Shown here: positions 29,259 through 38,599 of the stretch, piece by piece
Layout of the letters: each line of letters starts with the position of its first letter
Numbering within the stretch: position 1 is the first letter of the stretch
Position numbers and translations under genes: made by a program
The notes under the pieces: generated by a model
What the model was told of the DNA's origin: nothing
The model's database searches: none
The model's input: only the letters and a program-made list of their open reading frames with translations
From: Bifidobacterium thermophilum
Lineage (GTDB): Bacteria; Actinomycetota; Actinomycetes; Actinomycetales; Bifidobacteriaceae
NCBI GenBank assembly: GCA_000741495.1
Contig: JGZV01000001.1
Coordinates: 372,001 to 436,000, forward strand
DNA: 64,000 bases
Direction: 5' to 3'

Positions 29259-30164
29259 TCAGCAAATCAGCACAGGCTGCCTTGCCATTGTGACATCCAG
29301 GTATGAAACGCCGTCACTGTTCTGAAGGTCACTGTAATCGCCCGTGTCACCGTAGCCGTCGCCGGAATCACTGCCGTAGCCATACAGGCTGTCATCGCTC
29401 CAGCTGTCCGTATCATTGCCATCCAAGCCATATTGGCGCAGGTAGTCGCATCCGCTCCCCGTGCACTGGCCCAGACTGCTCGAGCCGCTCGGGCTGGAGA
29501 AACCGGTGCTGCCCGACGTCATGGATTTGAGGGCGGAAACCGCGGAAACCGCCAATACGATGGTCAGCACGACGGTGACCGCGCTGATCACAATGCCCGC
29601 AATCGCCAGTCCGCGGCTTTTCTGCCCCGACTTGCGGACCATCACCAGGCCGATGATCGAGAAAATCAGGCCCAGCATGGGGTTGAAGAACGCGAAGACG
29701 AAACCGATGATGGTCAACACGTTCCAAGAATCAGCAGGATTCGTATACGGGTAAGCGCCCTGCGGCGGGAACGCGTATCCGGCTGGCGAAGCCGTTGAAC
29801 CATACCCCGTGTTCTGATCATACCGATACTGTTGATATCCGCCATCCGTCCGACCTGTCGGCACGGCGGGCCCAACCGGCGACTGCGGCCCATACTGCCC
29901 GTATTGTTCAGGCTGGCCGGATTGCCCATACTGCGGCTGTTCGGCGGTCGCGCCATACGGCGCGCCCTGCGGATCTTGGCTCCAATCCCCCGGAATCGGT
30001 TGCGTCGGCGCAGTCTCATACGCACCGGTTGGCGCGAAGGCCTGCGTGGGTTGCGCATCATACGGTGTATATACGCCGGACGGCGCATCAGTCATGCTGG
30101 ACGGGTTGGACTGCTGAGAGTCCCCGGAAGAAGGCGTCTGCGCCTGATCATCATAATCACTCAT
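29259..30164 (-). CDS. DUF4190-like membrane protein with Gln/Pro/Tyr-rich leader
   Basis: 301 residues. The first 140 are disordered and rich in Q, P, G and Y. Two hydrophobic segments (NVLTIIGFVFAFFNPMLGLI and GLAIAGIVISAVTVVLTIVL) flank a short basic loop, the DUF4190-type hairpin. After them comes an acidic, Gly/Tyr/Asp-rich outer tail with two Cys (CTGSGCDYL). The function is unknown; such small proteins are common in bifidobacterial envelopes. TAGAAT lies 6 nt before the ATG and no Shine-Dalgarno is seen, so the mRNA may be leaderless. Confidence 0.75.
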   Translation of the reverse strand: MSDYDDQAQTPSSGDSQQSNPSSMTDAPSGVYTPYDAQPTQAFAPTGAYETAPTQPIPGDWSQDPQGAPYGATAEQPQYGQSGQPEQYGQYGPQSPVGPAVPTGRTDGGYQQYRYDQNTGYGSTASPAGYAFPPQGAYPYTNPADSWNVLTIIGFVFAFFNPMLGLIFSIIGLVMVRKSGQKSRGLAIAGIVISAVTVVLTIVLAVSAVSALKSMTSGSTGFSSPSGSSSLGQCTGSGCDYLRQYGLDGNDTDSWSDDSLYGYGSDSGDGYGDTGDYSDLQNSDGVSYLDVTMARQPVLIC

Positions 30165-30330
30165 GGTTGCATTCTACCCGAACACGGCATACCTCCGGTT
30201 AACTCGCCACACCCTGCAAACGTCATCATTGTCGTTGTATCATCACCCTAGCTTGAACCGGAAAAACCATATAACGATGCCAAAGACGAACTAGCGAACG
30301 TTCGCAAGACACACAAGACGAAAGGCACGC

Positions 30331-32217
30331 ATGATGACCACAGCAGCACAGGAAGCATACCTGCCCACCGACGGAACCATCCCGGCACTCCCCCACCACG
30401 ACGGGTCAAGACTGTACGTATCCAATGCCACGCCACGGCTCGGCGAGACGATTCGCGTACGCGTCCGTATTCCCGCGTCCAGCCCGTACACCGGTGTGAA
30501 GCTCCACTCGCTCGCCGATGACGAAATGCACCTTGAAGACGCACGGCCGATTCTGCGCACCCCTGACGAAATCTGGTATGAGGCGCCGCTGCCTGTCCAT
30601 AATCCTGTCACCCGATACCGTTTCGCTCTGCTCCGCGATGGCGGTTTTGATTGGCTGAATGCTCTCGGCGTGTTTGACCGTGAGGTCAGCGACGTCTACG
30701 ATTTCCGCGTCACCACTTTCGCACCATCGCCCGCATGGAACCGTGAAGGCGCTACGTACCAGATTTTCCCCGACCGCTTCGCCCGCTCCCGGCAATTCGC
30801 AGAACGCTCCGCACCCGATTGGGCGCATCCGACCGCATGGTCCGCCACACCGCTTGCCTACGGCGTCGAAACCGGTCGCCAATGGTACGGCGGCGATCTC
30901 AAGGGCATTGAAGAGCATCTCGAGTACATCCACGACCTCGGGTTCACCACGGTGTATCTCACGCCATGCTTCCCCGCACGCTCTGTCCACCGGTATGACG
31001 CTTCGACATTCGACCATATCGACCCATTGCTTGGCGGCGATGAAGCACTCCGCTCGCTTGCACGCGCATGCCACGCCCGCGGGATGCGCATCATGGGCGA
31101 TTTGACACTCAACCACACCGGTTCCAGCCATGAATGGTTCCAGCGGGCGTTGCACGACCCGAACAGCGAAGAACGCGACTATTACCTGTGGAACCGGTAT
31201 CCAGACGATTATGTGGCGTGGATGGGCATCAAAGCGCTGCCGAAACTCAATTGGGATTCCCCTAAACTGGTTGACCGGATGATCCGCGGAGCGTCCAGCA
31301 GTGCAGGCAAGTGGCTGGGCGGCGAAAGCGGTTTGGACGGCTGGCGTATCGACGTCGCCAACCAGACGGGGCGTTGGGCGGCCATGGACGAGAACCATAT
31401 GGTCGCCACCACCATCCGACACACCGTCGACGAGCTGACCGACGGCGATGGGGCGCTCATCGCCGAATACATGCCGGATGCCACCCGCGACCTTGATGGT
31501 GACGGCTGGCAGGGCGTCATGAATTACGCCGCATTCTCCCACCCATTGTGGATGTGGGTTGCAAGCCCCGACAGCGGCGTCAAACGGTTCGGCTTCGACG
31601 TGACGTTCCCCAGACGTGACGGCACCGCGATGGTCGACACGATGCGCGAGCTGCTCGCCCAAATCCCGTGGAAAGTCGCCGAATCCCAATGGAATCTCAT
31701 CGATAGTCATGACAGCGCGCGTATTCTCACGCTCACACGAAACCCGCATGTCACCCATGCGGCACTCGGCATGATGATGACCTACCCGGGCGTGCCGATG
31801 GCGTTCGCCGGCGATGAGCGGGACGCGGTCGGCGTCACCGGCGAGGAAAGCCGCACCCCCATGGATTGGGACGCGCCCGAAGACGCGCATTGTGCGACGA
31901 TGAGCCGTTACCGCGATCTGCTCACGCTGCGCAGCACGTCAAGTGCGCTCACCCATGGTGGCCTACGTTGGGTCAATGTACAGGCGGATGCGGTCGCCTA
32001 CCTGCGTGAGGACGCAAACGACCGGCTGCTTGTCGTCGCCGCACGGCGAGGCGCCCAGCATGTGCGCGTGACGCGTGACCTGCTGGGCGGCTGCGACCCG
32101 CAACTGGTGTGCGGCGAAGGCACTATGGAACCGGGCGACCACGGGGCGCTCTTCACGCTGCCGAATGCCGGATACGGCATCTGGCGTCTGGGCGACTTGG
32201 ACGTGCCACGCTGGTGA
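30331..32217 (+). CDS. GH13 alpha-glycosidase (neopullulanase/cyclomaltodextrinase type)
   Basis: 628 residues. An N-terminal beta domain precedes the (beta/alpha)8 barrel. GH13 regions: DLTLNHTG (I), GWRIDVAN with the nucleophile Asp (II), IAEYMPDA with the acid Glu (III), and DSHDSAR (IV), plus [11 protein letters not shown] and [21 protein letters not shown] typical of neopullulanase-like subfamilies. It probably acts in the cytoplasm on maltodextrins or cyclodextrins; there is no signal peptide. Two ATGs are adjacent (30331, 30334), with AAAGG upstream. trmB follows 35 nt later. Confidence 0.9.
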   Translation: MMTTAAQEAYLPTDGTIPALPHHDGSRLYVSNATPRLGETIRVRVRIPASSPYTGVKLHSLADDEMHLEDARPILRTPDEIWYEAPLPVHNPVTRYRFALLRDGGFDWLNALGVFDREVSDVYDFRVTTFAPSPAWNREGATYQIFPDRFARSRQFAERSAPDWAHPTAWSATPLAYGVETGRQWYGGDLKGIEEHLEYIHDLGFTTVYLTPCFPARSVHRYDASTFDHIDPLLGGDEALRSLARACHARGMRIMGDLTLNHTGSSHEWFQRALHDPNSEERDYYLWNRYPDDYVAWMGIKALPKLNWDSPKLVDRMIRGASSSAGKWLGGESGLDGWRIDVANQTGRWAAMDENHMVATTIRHTVDELTDGDGALIAEYMPDATRDLDGDGWQGVMNYAAFSHPLWMWVASPDSGVKRFGFDVTFPRRDGTAMVDTMRELLAQIPWKVAESQWNLIDSHDSARILTLTRNPHVTHAALGMMMTYPGVPMAFAGDERDAVGVTGEESRTPMDWDAPEDAHCATMSRYRDLLTLRSTSSALTHGGLRWVNVQADAVAYLREDANDRLLVVAARRGAQHVRVTRDLLGGCDPQLVCGEGTMEPGDHGALFTLPNAGYGIWRLGDLDVPRW

Positions 32218-32252
32218 GAGGCGTGTCCGACACCGGCCGGTATAAAAGAACC

Positions 32253-33080
32253 ATGCATGAACTTGAGGAACAACCCACAAACGACACCGCACAACCTCGC
32301 CACGAGCATCGGGTGCTGTCGTTCGTCCGCCGCTCGGGCAGGCTTGACGCAAGACTGCAGCGCGCTTGGGACACGTATGCCGGCACGTATCTGCTGCCGT
32401 TGAACGCCGGGGAAGGCTCACTGGATATTCGCGACGACTGGCGTCTGACCGATGATTGGATTCGCTCCACATGGGGCAATGATCACCCGCTGATTGTTGA
32501 AATCGGCACCGGGCAAGGCGAGAATATCGTCGCGGCCGCCGCACAACACCCGCAGACCAATTATCTGGCGCTTGAAGTGTACGATCCGGGTGTCGCGCAC
32601 ACCATGCTGCGCGCCGGCAAACAGCAGCTCGGCAACCTGCGGATCGCCCAGATCAATGCTCCGGAGCTGTTCGCGAAAGCCGATACCGCAACCGTAAGCG
32701 AAGTGTGGACGTTCTTCCCCGACCCGTGGCCCAAGATGAAACATCACAAGCGTCGCATCGTCCAGCCGGCACTTGCCGAAGCCATTCACCGTGCGCTGGT
32801 ACCTGGCGGCCTGTGGCGTATCGCCACCGATATCGAAGATTATGCGCTGCACGTGCATGAAATCATGGATGCGCGCACCGACTTCAGGAATACCGGCGAT
32901 GTGATCGTCAGCCTGCCGACCGGGCATGTCGGCAAAGGCAACGCCGATCTGGCGCAGGATATGCCTCACGCGGATTTCGTCGAATCGACACGGTTCGACG
33001 GCAGGGTGCTCACGAATTTCGAGAAGAAAGGACTGGATGCCGGTCGTGTCATCCACGATTTCGCCTACCAGGCCATCTGA
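32253..33080 (+). CDS. trmB: tRNA (guanine-N7-)-methyltransferase
   Basis: 275 residues. TrmB makes m7G46 in tRNA using [14 protein letters not shown] is the SAM-binding loop, and [19 protein letters not shown] is the family signature. The frame extends upstream into the GH13 gene, but ATG 32253 is favoured by length. TATAAA ends 6 nt before it with no Shine-Dalgarno, which suggests a separate leaderless promoter. Confidence 0.93.
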   Translation: MHELEEQPTNDTAQPRHEHRVLSFVRRSGRLDARLQRAWDTYAGTYLLPLNAGEGSLDIRDDWRLTDDWIRSTWGNDHPLIVEIGTGQGENIVAAAAQHPQTNYLALEVYDPGVAHTMLRAGKQQLGNLRIAQINAPELFAKADTATVSEVWTFFPDPWPKMKHHKRRIVQPALAEAIHRALVPGGLWRIATDIEDYALHVHEIMDARTDFRNTGDVIVSLPTGHVGKGNADLAQDMPHADFVESTRFDGRVLTNFEKKGLDAGRVIHDFAYQAI

Positions 33081-33103
33081 CCGATATCAAGCCGAGCGGC
33101 ATG

Positions 33104-33144
33104 GGGTCTTCGGCCTATCAGACAAAACGACACGCCGAAGACCC
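33104..33144 (+). terminator. trmB terminator
   Basis: 11-bp stem (GGGTCTTCGGC with its complement), 19-nt loop, then TGATTTT. Confidence 0.8.
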
Positions 33145-33149
33145 TGATT

Positions 33150-33178
33150 TTGCATTCTGGCGTTGTTGTGTTTATCAT
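33150..33178 (+). promoter_or_regulatory. tRNA-Glu promoter
   Basis: TTGCAT (33150-33155) and TATCAT (33173-33178) are 17 nt apart, 16 nt before tRNA-Glu. Confidence 0.65.
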
Positions 33179-33194
33179 AATCAAGTTGTTTGAC

Positions 33195-33266
33195 GCCCCC
33201 TTCGTCTAACGGTTAGGACACCAGACTTTCAATCTGACAACGAGAGTTCGACTCTCTCAGGGGGTA
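33195..33266 (+). tRNA. tRNA-Glu (TTC)
   Basis: 72-nt cloverleaf with acceptor GCCCCCT/AGGGGGT, D-arm GTCTAACGGTTAGGAC, anticodon loop CTTTCAA with TTC, T-arm GAGAGTTCGACTCTC. No encoded CCA. Confidence 0.97.
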
Positions 33267-33274
33267 CGAATACA

Positions 33275-33306
33275 GAACCCGCCACAAACGGCGGGTTCTT
33301 TGTTTT
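33275..33306 (+). terminator. tRNA-Glu terminator
   Basis: GAACCCGCC/GGCGGGTTC hairpin followed by TTTGTTTT. Confidence 0.9.
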
Positions 33307-33426
33307 ACGGCCATCCTCCCTCGACTCGAGCCACCGAGCATCATCGAGGATTATCAGGCTTGTATTCACCACGATTCCTTGAATCGCGTATGCCGATTCA
33401 TGTGTTACCCGTCAGATACGCGGGCA

Positions 33427-33474
33427 CGGTCAGCAGCGTCGCGTGTGTCAAGACATACGCGACGCTGCTGACCG
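33427..33474 (-). terminator. 18-bp hairpin after the tyrosine-phosphatase gene
   Basis: A perfect 18-bp stem (arms 33427-33444 and 33457-33474) a few bases past the phosphatase stop on the minus strand. Confidence 0.75.
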
Positions 33475-33481
33475 TCCGCAA

Positions 33482-34015
33482 TTACTGACCGATCCGCTCG
33501 CTCACCCAATCAACGATATACGGGGCGACCTGTTCGATCTGGTCGATCGCGATATTGAAATCCTCCGGACCGCCATACCACGGGTCAACCAAATCAATCT
33601 GATCTTCACGCCCGGCAGGCGGCTTCGGCAGATTCGGGTCGAAACTGCGGTACATATGCACTTCGGCACGCTTGGCGGGCGGCAGCAGCCGGACCAGCGC
33701 GCGCATATGCGAGGCGGTCATCGGCAGGAACAGGTCGCTGTCGTTGATTTCCTGCCGCGTGATGCGATGCGCGAAATGATGCGCCGGAATCTCATAGCCA
33801 CGCTCACGCAGCACCACGACCGCGCGGGGGTCGATTGGATGCCCATACTCCTCGTCGCTGACACCGCTGGACATGACCCGTACCCGGTCGGCGAGCCCGC
33901 GCTCGTTGAACCGTTCGCGCAGGATGATCTCCGCCATCGGCGACCGGCAGATATTGCCGGTGCACACGGTCATCACCGTGTATCGTGGATCTTGGGATGA
34001 TTGCGTAGCGGCCAT
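33482..34015 (-). CDS. low-molecular-weight protein-tyrosine phosphatase
   Basis: 177 residues with the P-loop VCTGNICRSP (CX5R) near the N-terminus and the catalytic Asp loop VDPWYGGPEDF near residue 150. These enzymes dephosphorylate tyrosine kinases or exported polymers' biosynthetic proteins; one with arsenate-reductase activity is an alternative, but the DPWYG loop favours a phosphatase. AAGGGG before ATG 34015 favours it over 34033. No tyrosine kinase is nearby. Confidence 0.9.
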   Translation of the reverse strand: MAATQSSQDPRYTVMTVCTGNICRSPMAEIILRERFNERGLADRVRVMSSGVSDEEYGHPIDPRAVVVLRERGYEIPAHHFAHRITRQEINDSDLFLPMTASHMRALVRLLPPAKRAEVHMYRSFDPNLPKPPAGREDQIDLVDPWYGGPEDFNIAIDQIEQVAPYIVDWVSERIGQ

Positions 34016-34094
34016 GCCGCAGCCCCTTTCCATGGATGAAACGTATCGTTATGCCGCGTAGCCGAAAGTGCTGCACGCGCTTACGGCTTACGCT

Positions 34095-34781
34095 TCACAA
34101 TGCTTCGTCGTCTTCAGTTTCGCCGTCGATTTTGCGATAGGTTTCAAACCGGTATTCACGGATACCGTTTTCCGGATGTTTCGGCAGCATCCACGGCGTC
34201 ACATCGGCGAGCTTCCACAGGCCTGAATCAGTGAGCGCCCGCATATCCGGCGCGTACGTATCCGCATCCACCGTGGCACGGATCCTGGTGACGAACGCCT
34301 GACGGGCGAACGGCAAGGCTTCTTTGAATATCTGCGAGCCGCCGATCACCCAGATCTCGCTGCGGTCAAGCCCGTCATCGGGAATCGCCTCCTGGCGCGC
34401 CAAGTCGAACGCGTCATCAAGATTTTCCACAACCGTGGCCCCCGGGGCCACATACCCGCTGTTGCGTGACACGACAATATTGTCGCGGTTCGGCAACGGA
34501 CGGAACCGTGGATCAAGAGACTCCCATGTTTTGCGTCCCATAATGACCGGGTGGGAAACAGTCAGTTCTTTGAACCGTTTCATATCCTCAGCCAAATGCC
34601 ATGGCATGCCGCCATGGAAGCCGATAGCACCTTCGCGTCCTTCATTGTCGCGCGCCTGTGCCCAAATCAGATTCACCGTGAAGGTCTTGGGGAAATCATC
34701 ACCCCAATCCTCGGTGTCCTCCAGCCCGGCCAAACCGGGCTTGCGTTCGTGATAGCCGCTTTGGCTACTGTCATACCCCAT
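34095..34781 (-). CDS. folA: dihydrofolate reductase
   Basis: 228 residues, longer than usual because of an N-terminal leader of about 35 residues and an acidic tail. DHFR core: VNLIWAQARDNEGREGAIGFHGGMPWHLAEDMKRFKELT, VIMGRKTWESL, LPNRDNIVVSR and WVIGGSQIF. It reduces dihydrofolate, including that released by ThyA. AAGGAG lies 8 nt before the ATG. The frameshifted thyA is directly upstream in the same direction, the usual thyA-folA pair. It looks intact, in contrast with the eroded folate genes near 17 kb. Confidence 0.94.
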   Translation of the reverse strand: MGYDSSQSGYHERKPGLAGLEDTEDWGDDFPKTFTVNLIWAQARDNEGREGAIGFHGGMPWHLAEDMKRFKELTVSHPVIMGRKTWESLDPRFRPLPNRDNIVVSRNSGYVAPGATVVENLDDAFDLARQEAIPDDGLDRSEIWVIGGSQIFKEALPFARQAFVTRIRATVDADTYAPDMRALTDSGLWKLADVTPWMLPKHPENGIREYRFETYRKIDGETEDDEAL

Positions 34782-34830
34782 TTCATAAACTCCTTGAACT
34801 CAATGGACTGGGATAAGTGTAGACGATGCT

Positions 34831-35702
34831 TCAGACGGCAACAGGAGCCTTAATCGTCGGATGATGCTTATATCCGATCACTTTAAAGTCGTCATACGTG
34901 TAATCGAACAGCGAATCCGCTTGCGGATCTCCATCTGCGGGTACGGGTACGGGGTGCGGGAGAGCTGCTCGAGCACCTGGTCGATATGATTGTCGTACAC
35001 ATGGCAGTCGCCGCCGGTCCACACGAATTCGCCCGGTTCAAGCCCGGTCTGCTGCGCCATCATCATGGTGAGCAGCGAATAGGACGCGATATTGAACGGT
35101 ACGCCGAGGAACATATCGCAGCTGCGCTGATACAGCTGGCATGACAGCTTGCCATCCGCCACATAGAACTGGAACAGCGCGTGGCACGGCGGCAGGGCCA
35201 TATGCTCGACCTCGGCGGGATTCCACGCGCTGACGACCATACGGCGGGAATCGGGATGGTTGCGGATCAGATCAAGCACGTTGGAGATCTGGTCGATGGT
35301 GCGGTTGGGGTCCTCGGGCGTCGGCGCCGGCCAGCTACGCCACTGGGCACCATACACGGGGCCGAGATCGCCGTTCTCGTCGGCCCACTCATCCCAGATA
35401 TGCACGTTGTGCTCCTGAAGCCAACGCACGTTGGTGGAACCCTTGAGGAACCACAGCAGTTCGTAAGCGATGCCGCGGAAGAACACGGTCTTGGTGGTGA
35501 GCAGCGGGAAATACTTGCTCAGATCGAAGCGCATCTGCTGGCCGAACAGCGAAATCGTACCGGTACCAGTGCGGTCGGATTTCAGCGTCCCCTCCTTGAG
35601 GATCTTGCGGACCAAGTCCTCGTAGGGCATGGGAATGTCCGTCTGCGGACGTTCCGGGATACGGGTGCGAATATCAGCAAGCTGTTCGGCGGTCAAAGGC
35701 AT
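34831..35702 (-). pseudogene. thyA: thymidylate synthase with a one-base frameshift near its end
   Basis: ThyA methylates dUMP to dTMP. From ATG 35702 the frame is typical: [34 protein letters not shown], the catalytic Cys in [32 protein letters not shown] and [13 protein letters not shown]. After YPQMEIRK the frame changes. The minus strand reads AAGCGGATTCG where AAGGCGGATTCG is needed (34918-34923). The natural C-terminus ([12 protein letters not shown] ... IKAPVAV) is present in the next frame, ending at 34831. As read, translation stops at 34878 with 19 altered residues and loses the C-terminal segment needed for closure of the active site. It is either a real mutation or a missing base in the assembly. 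Confidence 0.85.
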
Positions 35703-35918
35703 GACCCCATGGTAGCAGTGACCCGCCGATTTACGCCGGGAGCCATCCTGCAAACGACTCTGTATCAGCCCAAACACCGGCGTGTGATACCGGGTGTGAC
35801 ATCGCTGCAGACGCGGTCGAGTCCACGAATCCCGCTGTGAGCGGATATCGGGCAGGTGCTTGGGCTAATCTGTAAGCATCGGCGCGAGAAGCGCGCCAGC
35901 AACTCCAGGAGGCACAAC

Positions 35919-36332
35919 ATGGGCAAAAGGCTCTGGGTGGAACGCAATAAGGACGGTTCATGGGACGCGTTCAGCGAGGACGGCGCGCACCTCAAGTTCG
36001 GCCACGGCAAAGGCCTGTTCACGCCGGGCGACCTCATGAAGGTCGCGCTGGCGGGCTGTGCGGCGCTGTCCAGCCAGTTCCCGGTCGAGAACACGCTGGG
36101 TGAGGGCTCGGGCGCCAGGATCCTCGTCGACGGCTCCTACGACCCGGAAACCGATTCCTATACGGCGTTCGAGGAGCAGGTGAACGTGGATGCGACTTCC
36201 GCCGATCTGAGCGAGGAAGATGCAGCCAAGCTCAAGGAGCGTGTCGCCCGTCACATCGAAAAGGGCTGCACGGTCGCCCATACGTACCGTCAGGAAACGC
36301 CGGTGCGCGTGAACGTCACGGTGCGCAAGTAA
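35919..36332 (+). CDS. OsmC-family protein
   Basis: 137 residues with the OsmC-like pattern: GHGKGLFTPGDLMKVALAGCAALSSQF carries the first redox Cys, and HIEKGCTVAHTYRQETPVRVNV the second. The family reduces organic hydroperoxides, and a role in peroxide tolerance is likely. An ideal AGGAGG precedes ATG 35919, so the upstream part of the open frame is leader. Transcribed alone and followed by a strong hairpin. Confidence 0.85.
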   Translation: MGKRLWVERNKDGSWDAFSEDGAHLKFGHGKGLFTPGDLMKVALAGCAALSSQFPVENTLGEGSGARILVDGSYDPETDSYTAFEEQVNVDATSADLSEEDAAKLKERVARHIEKGCTVAHTYRQETPVRVNVTVRK

Positions 36333-36348
36333 CCAGCCGGTTATATAT

Positions 36349-36391
36349 GCTGATGCCGCCATCCGCAGGTGTTGCAGATGGCGGCATCAGC
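36349..36391. terminator. hairpin between the OsmC and Usp genes
   Basis: 15-bp perfect stem (GCTGATGCCGCCATC with its complement), 13-nt loop, between convergent genes. Confidence 0.75.
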
Positions 36392-36433
36392 GTATTGAGG
36401 GTGCGTCAGGCAAGCTGCCGGACGCCCAAATCC

Positions 36434-37471
36434 CTACTTATGCTCCGGGTCGATCTTCGACTCGATGGCGCTGGCCTGCTCGGCGCCGGCGGTGGGCACC
36501 TGAACGGCCTCGACACCGGAGATATCGTCGATCGGCTTGGTCGGCACGTCCGCTGGGGAGCTGGGCACGGTATCAAGACGGGATTCCGCGGCTTCAACAT
36601 ACTTGCGCGGCACCACGTACACCGGGCTGACCGCGTGCTGGAGCAGCCCCTGGCTGGTCGACCCGAGCAGCAAGCCTGTGAATCCGCCACGGCCGCGCGA
36701 ACCAACCACAACGACATCATGGTCGTAGCTCGCCTTGGTGAGCGTATCAACCGCGTTACCCGGCACAATCGACTTGTGGATTTCAAGATCCGGGTGAGCT
36801 TCCTCAATCGGCTTGATACGCACGTCAAGATCTTCCAGATACGAAGCCATCACACCTTCGTCCTCCGCAGCACCCTTGACGTTGGGCACAGCGGAAATGA
36901 CATCGAGCTGCGCGTTCCAGCTCGCCGCGAAGTCGGCGGCGATTTCGAGGGCTTTCAACCCCCACTTGGATTCGTCCGAACCGACGGCGACACGCGTAAT
37001 CTGGTTGTTCAAGTGCATGAGGTTACCCTCATCGTCGGTGTACGGCACGACGACGATCGGGCAGTACGCGTAGGCGGGTAGTGAGGAGCTAGTGGTGCCC
37101 AGTAGACGCTCGGCCAAACCGCCCTTGCCACGGTTGCCGATCACGATGAGATTGTAGTTGCGGGACAGTTCCACAAACACGGATGCGGGATCACCCGTGA
37201 CAATCAGTGTTGCGGCTTTCACGCCCTGCTCGTCCGCGATGGCTTTGGCCTTGGACAGAATCTCCTGCGCATCATTATGCGCGGCATTGTCATCCCCCAT
37301 CGCCGTGTACGTGGCATCGAATGATACAGCAGCATAGCTCGGCAGTGAGTATGCGCACACGATTTGCAGGGTCAGGCCTGCATGCTTCGCGTAATTTGCG
37401 GCCCACCATGTGGCCTTGTAACTCGCATGGGATCCATCCACGCCGACGAGGATTGCCTTGTCGTTGATCAT
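36434..37471 (-). CDS. tandem-domain universal stress protein
   Basis: 345 residues with two Usp domains. Domain 1: AILVGVDGSHASYKATWWAA ... LIVIGNRGKGGLAERLLGTTSS. Domain 2: ITRVAVGSDESKWGLKALEIAA ... VVVVGSRGRGGFTGLLLGSTS. Both contain the G-2x-G-9x-G(S/T) ATP-binding pattern. It probably acts in general stress survival. AAGGAGG before ATG 37471 fixes the start. A charged tail of about 45 residues ends the protein. Confidence 0.92.
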   Translation of the reverse strand: MINDKAILVGVDGSHASYKATWWAANYAKHAGLTLQIVCAYSLPSYAAVSFDATYTAMGDDNAAHNDAQEILSKAKAIADEQGVKAATLIVTGDPASVFVELSRNYNLIVIGNRGKGGLAERLLGTTSSSLPAYAYCPIVVVPYTDDEGNLMHLNNQITRVAVGSDESKWGLKALEIAADFAASWNAQLDVISAVPNVKGAAEDEGVMASYLEDLDVRIKPIEEAHPDLEIHKSIVPGNAVDTLTKASYDHDVVVVGSRGRGGFTGLLLGSTSQGLLQHAVSPVYVVPRKYVEAAESRLDTVPSSPADVPTKPIDDISGVEAVQVPTAGAEQASAIESKIDPEHK

Positions 37472-37583
37472 GACGACCTCCTTCATTGATGAGCGGCGCA
37501 GCAGTACGCCGTCCCTACGTGTTACCTTACTCCACCCGGACTCGTGTTCCAAGGAAGTGTCGCGTGAAAATCGCCCAACAACA

Positions 37584-37611
37584 CGTGAAGCGCCCTTTCG
37601 GACGCTTCACG
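37584..37611 (-). terminator. hairpin after the NlpC/P60 gene
   Basis: CGTGAAGCG/CGCTTCACG stem, extended by partial pairing, followed on the minus strand by TGTTGTT. Confidence 0.6.
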
Positions 37612-37651
37612 ATCACGAATTCAGCCGGATTGGGCCGACAAGCACTGCGGT

Positions 37652-38440
37652 TCAGAGCAGACGGCGAATGGAGTAGGACCCGCTGAACGCGTACGCGACC
37701 GGCGTGTACACGGTTCCGGCGTTCTTGTTCAATGCGTTGACCACCATGCCGTTGCCGACGTAGATGCCCGAATGCGCGCCATTGGCGATGATATCGCCGG
37801 GCTGCGCCTCAGCTAAAGAAGGCACAGCCGTACCGAGCGTGGCCTGGGCGCCGGAATAATGGGGCAGACTGATGCCCATCTGCGCGAACACATACTGCAC
37901 GAAGCCTGAGCAATCCCAGCCGGCGGGGGTATTGCCGCCTGAGACATAGGGAACCACGCCCACGAACTGCGCCGCGTAGGCGACCAGAGCGCTGGCCGAT
38001 GCGCTGTCGGGCGGGTTGACCGTCACCGTGGCGCTCGGGCTTGATGTCGAAGCACTCAAGCTGCTGCGGCTCTGCGAACGGCTCGCCGCCTGCTGCTGAG
38101 CTTGGGCTGCCGCTTGGGCTGCTGCTTGCGCCGCCGCTTCGGCCGCCGCCTTTTCAGCGGCTGCCTTCGCTTCGGCTTCCTTTTCGGCCGTGGACTTGGT
38201 CTGCGGCGGATTCAACGATTCGATGCCGCCCCAATTGGAATTGGAGTCCACGCTGGTCGACGTTGATTCAGCGAGCAGATTCTTCTTCACCGTTGTGGTT
38301 TTGGGGAACGAGCGCGATGACGTAATCGCCGTCGCGGACGTCGAGGATTGTGCGGACGCTGATGAGGCAGTCGCCGCCAACGACAAACACGCGGCTGCAA
38401 CTGCGACCATCGCTGTAAGAGATCTACCTAATTTCATCAT
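37652..38440 (-). CDS. secreted NlpC/P60 peptidoglycan endopeptidase
   Basis: About 262 residues: a signal peptide (GRSLTAMVAVAAACLSLAATASSASA), a Lys/Glu/Ala-rich coiled-coil-like stretch (residues 75-120), a Ser-rich linker, and a C-terminal NlpC/P60 domain. The catalytic Cys is in AGWDCSGFVQYVF and the His in GAHSGIYVGNGMVV. It should cleave D-Glu-(m)DAP/Lys-type stem peptides during cell separation. Start is among GTG 38446, ATG 38440 and ATG 38437. A CHAP-domain protein lies upstream in the same direction, suggesting a joint cell-wall role. Confidence 0.88.
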   Translation of the reverse strand: MMKLGRSLTAMVAVAAACLSLAATASSASAQSSTSATAITSSRSFPKTTTVKKNLLAESTSTSVDSNSNWGGIESLNPPQTKSTAEKEAEAKAAAEKAAAEAAAQAAAQAAAQAQQQAASRSQSRSSLSASTSSPSATVTVNPPDSASASALVAYAAQFVGVVPYVSGGNTPAGWDCSGFVQYVFAQMGISLPHYSGAQATLGTAVPSLAEAQPGDIIANGAHSGIYVGNGMVVNALNKNAGTVYTPVAYAFSGSYSIRRLL

Positions 38441-38599
38441 CAACACGGCACTGTACCATGTGAAACTTACAAGAATCTGAAGGCATCGGGGGCTATCCGC
38501 GATATCCCCGAAGACACGCCGAACACACTACGCCACGACACCAAGAACCCGCCTGTCGGCGACATTCCATGCATTGCTGAGAAATCACTCAGCAATCAT

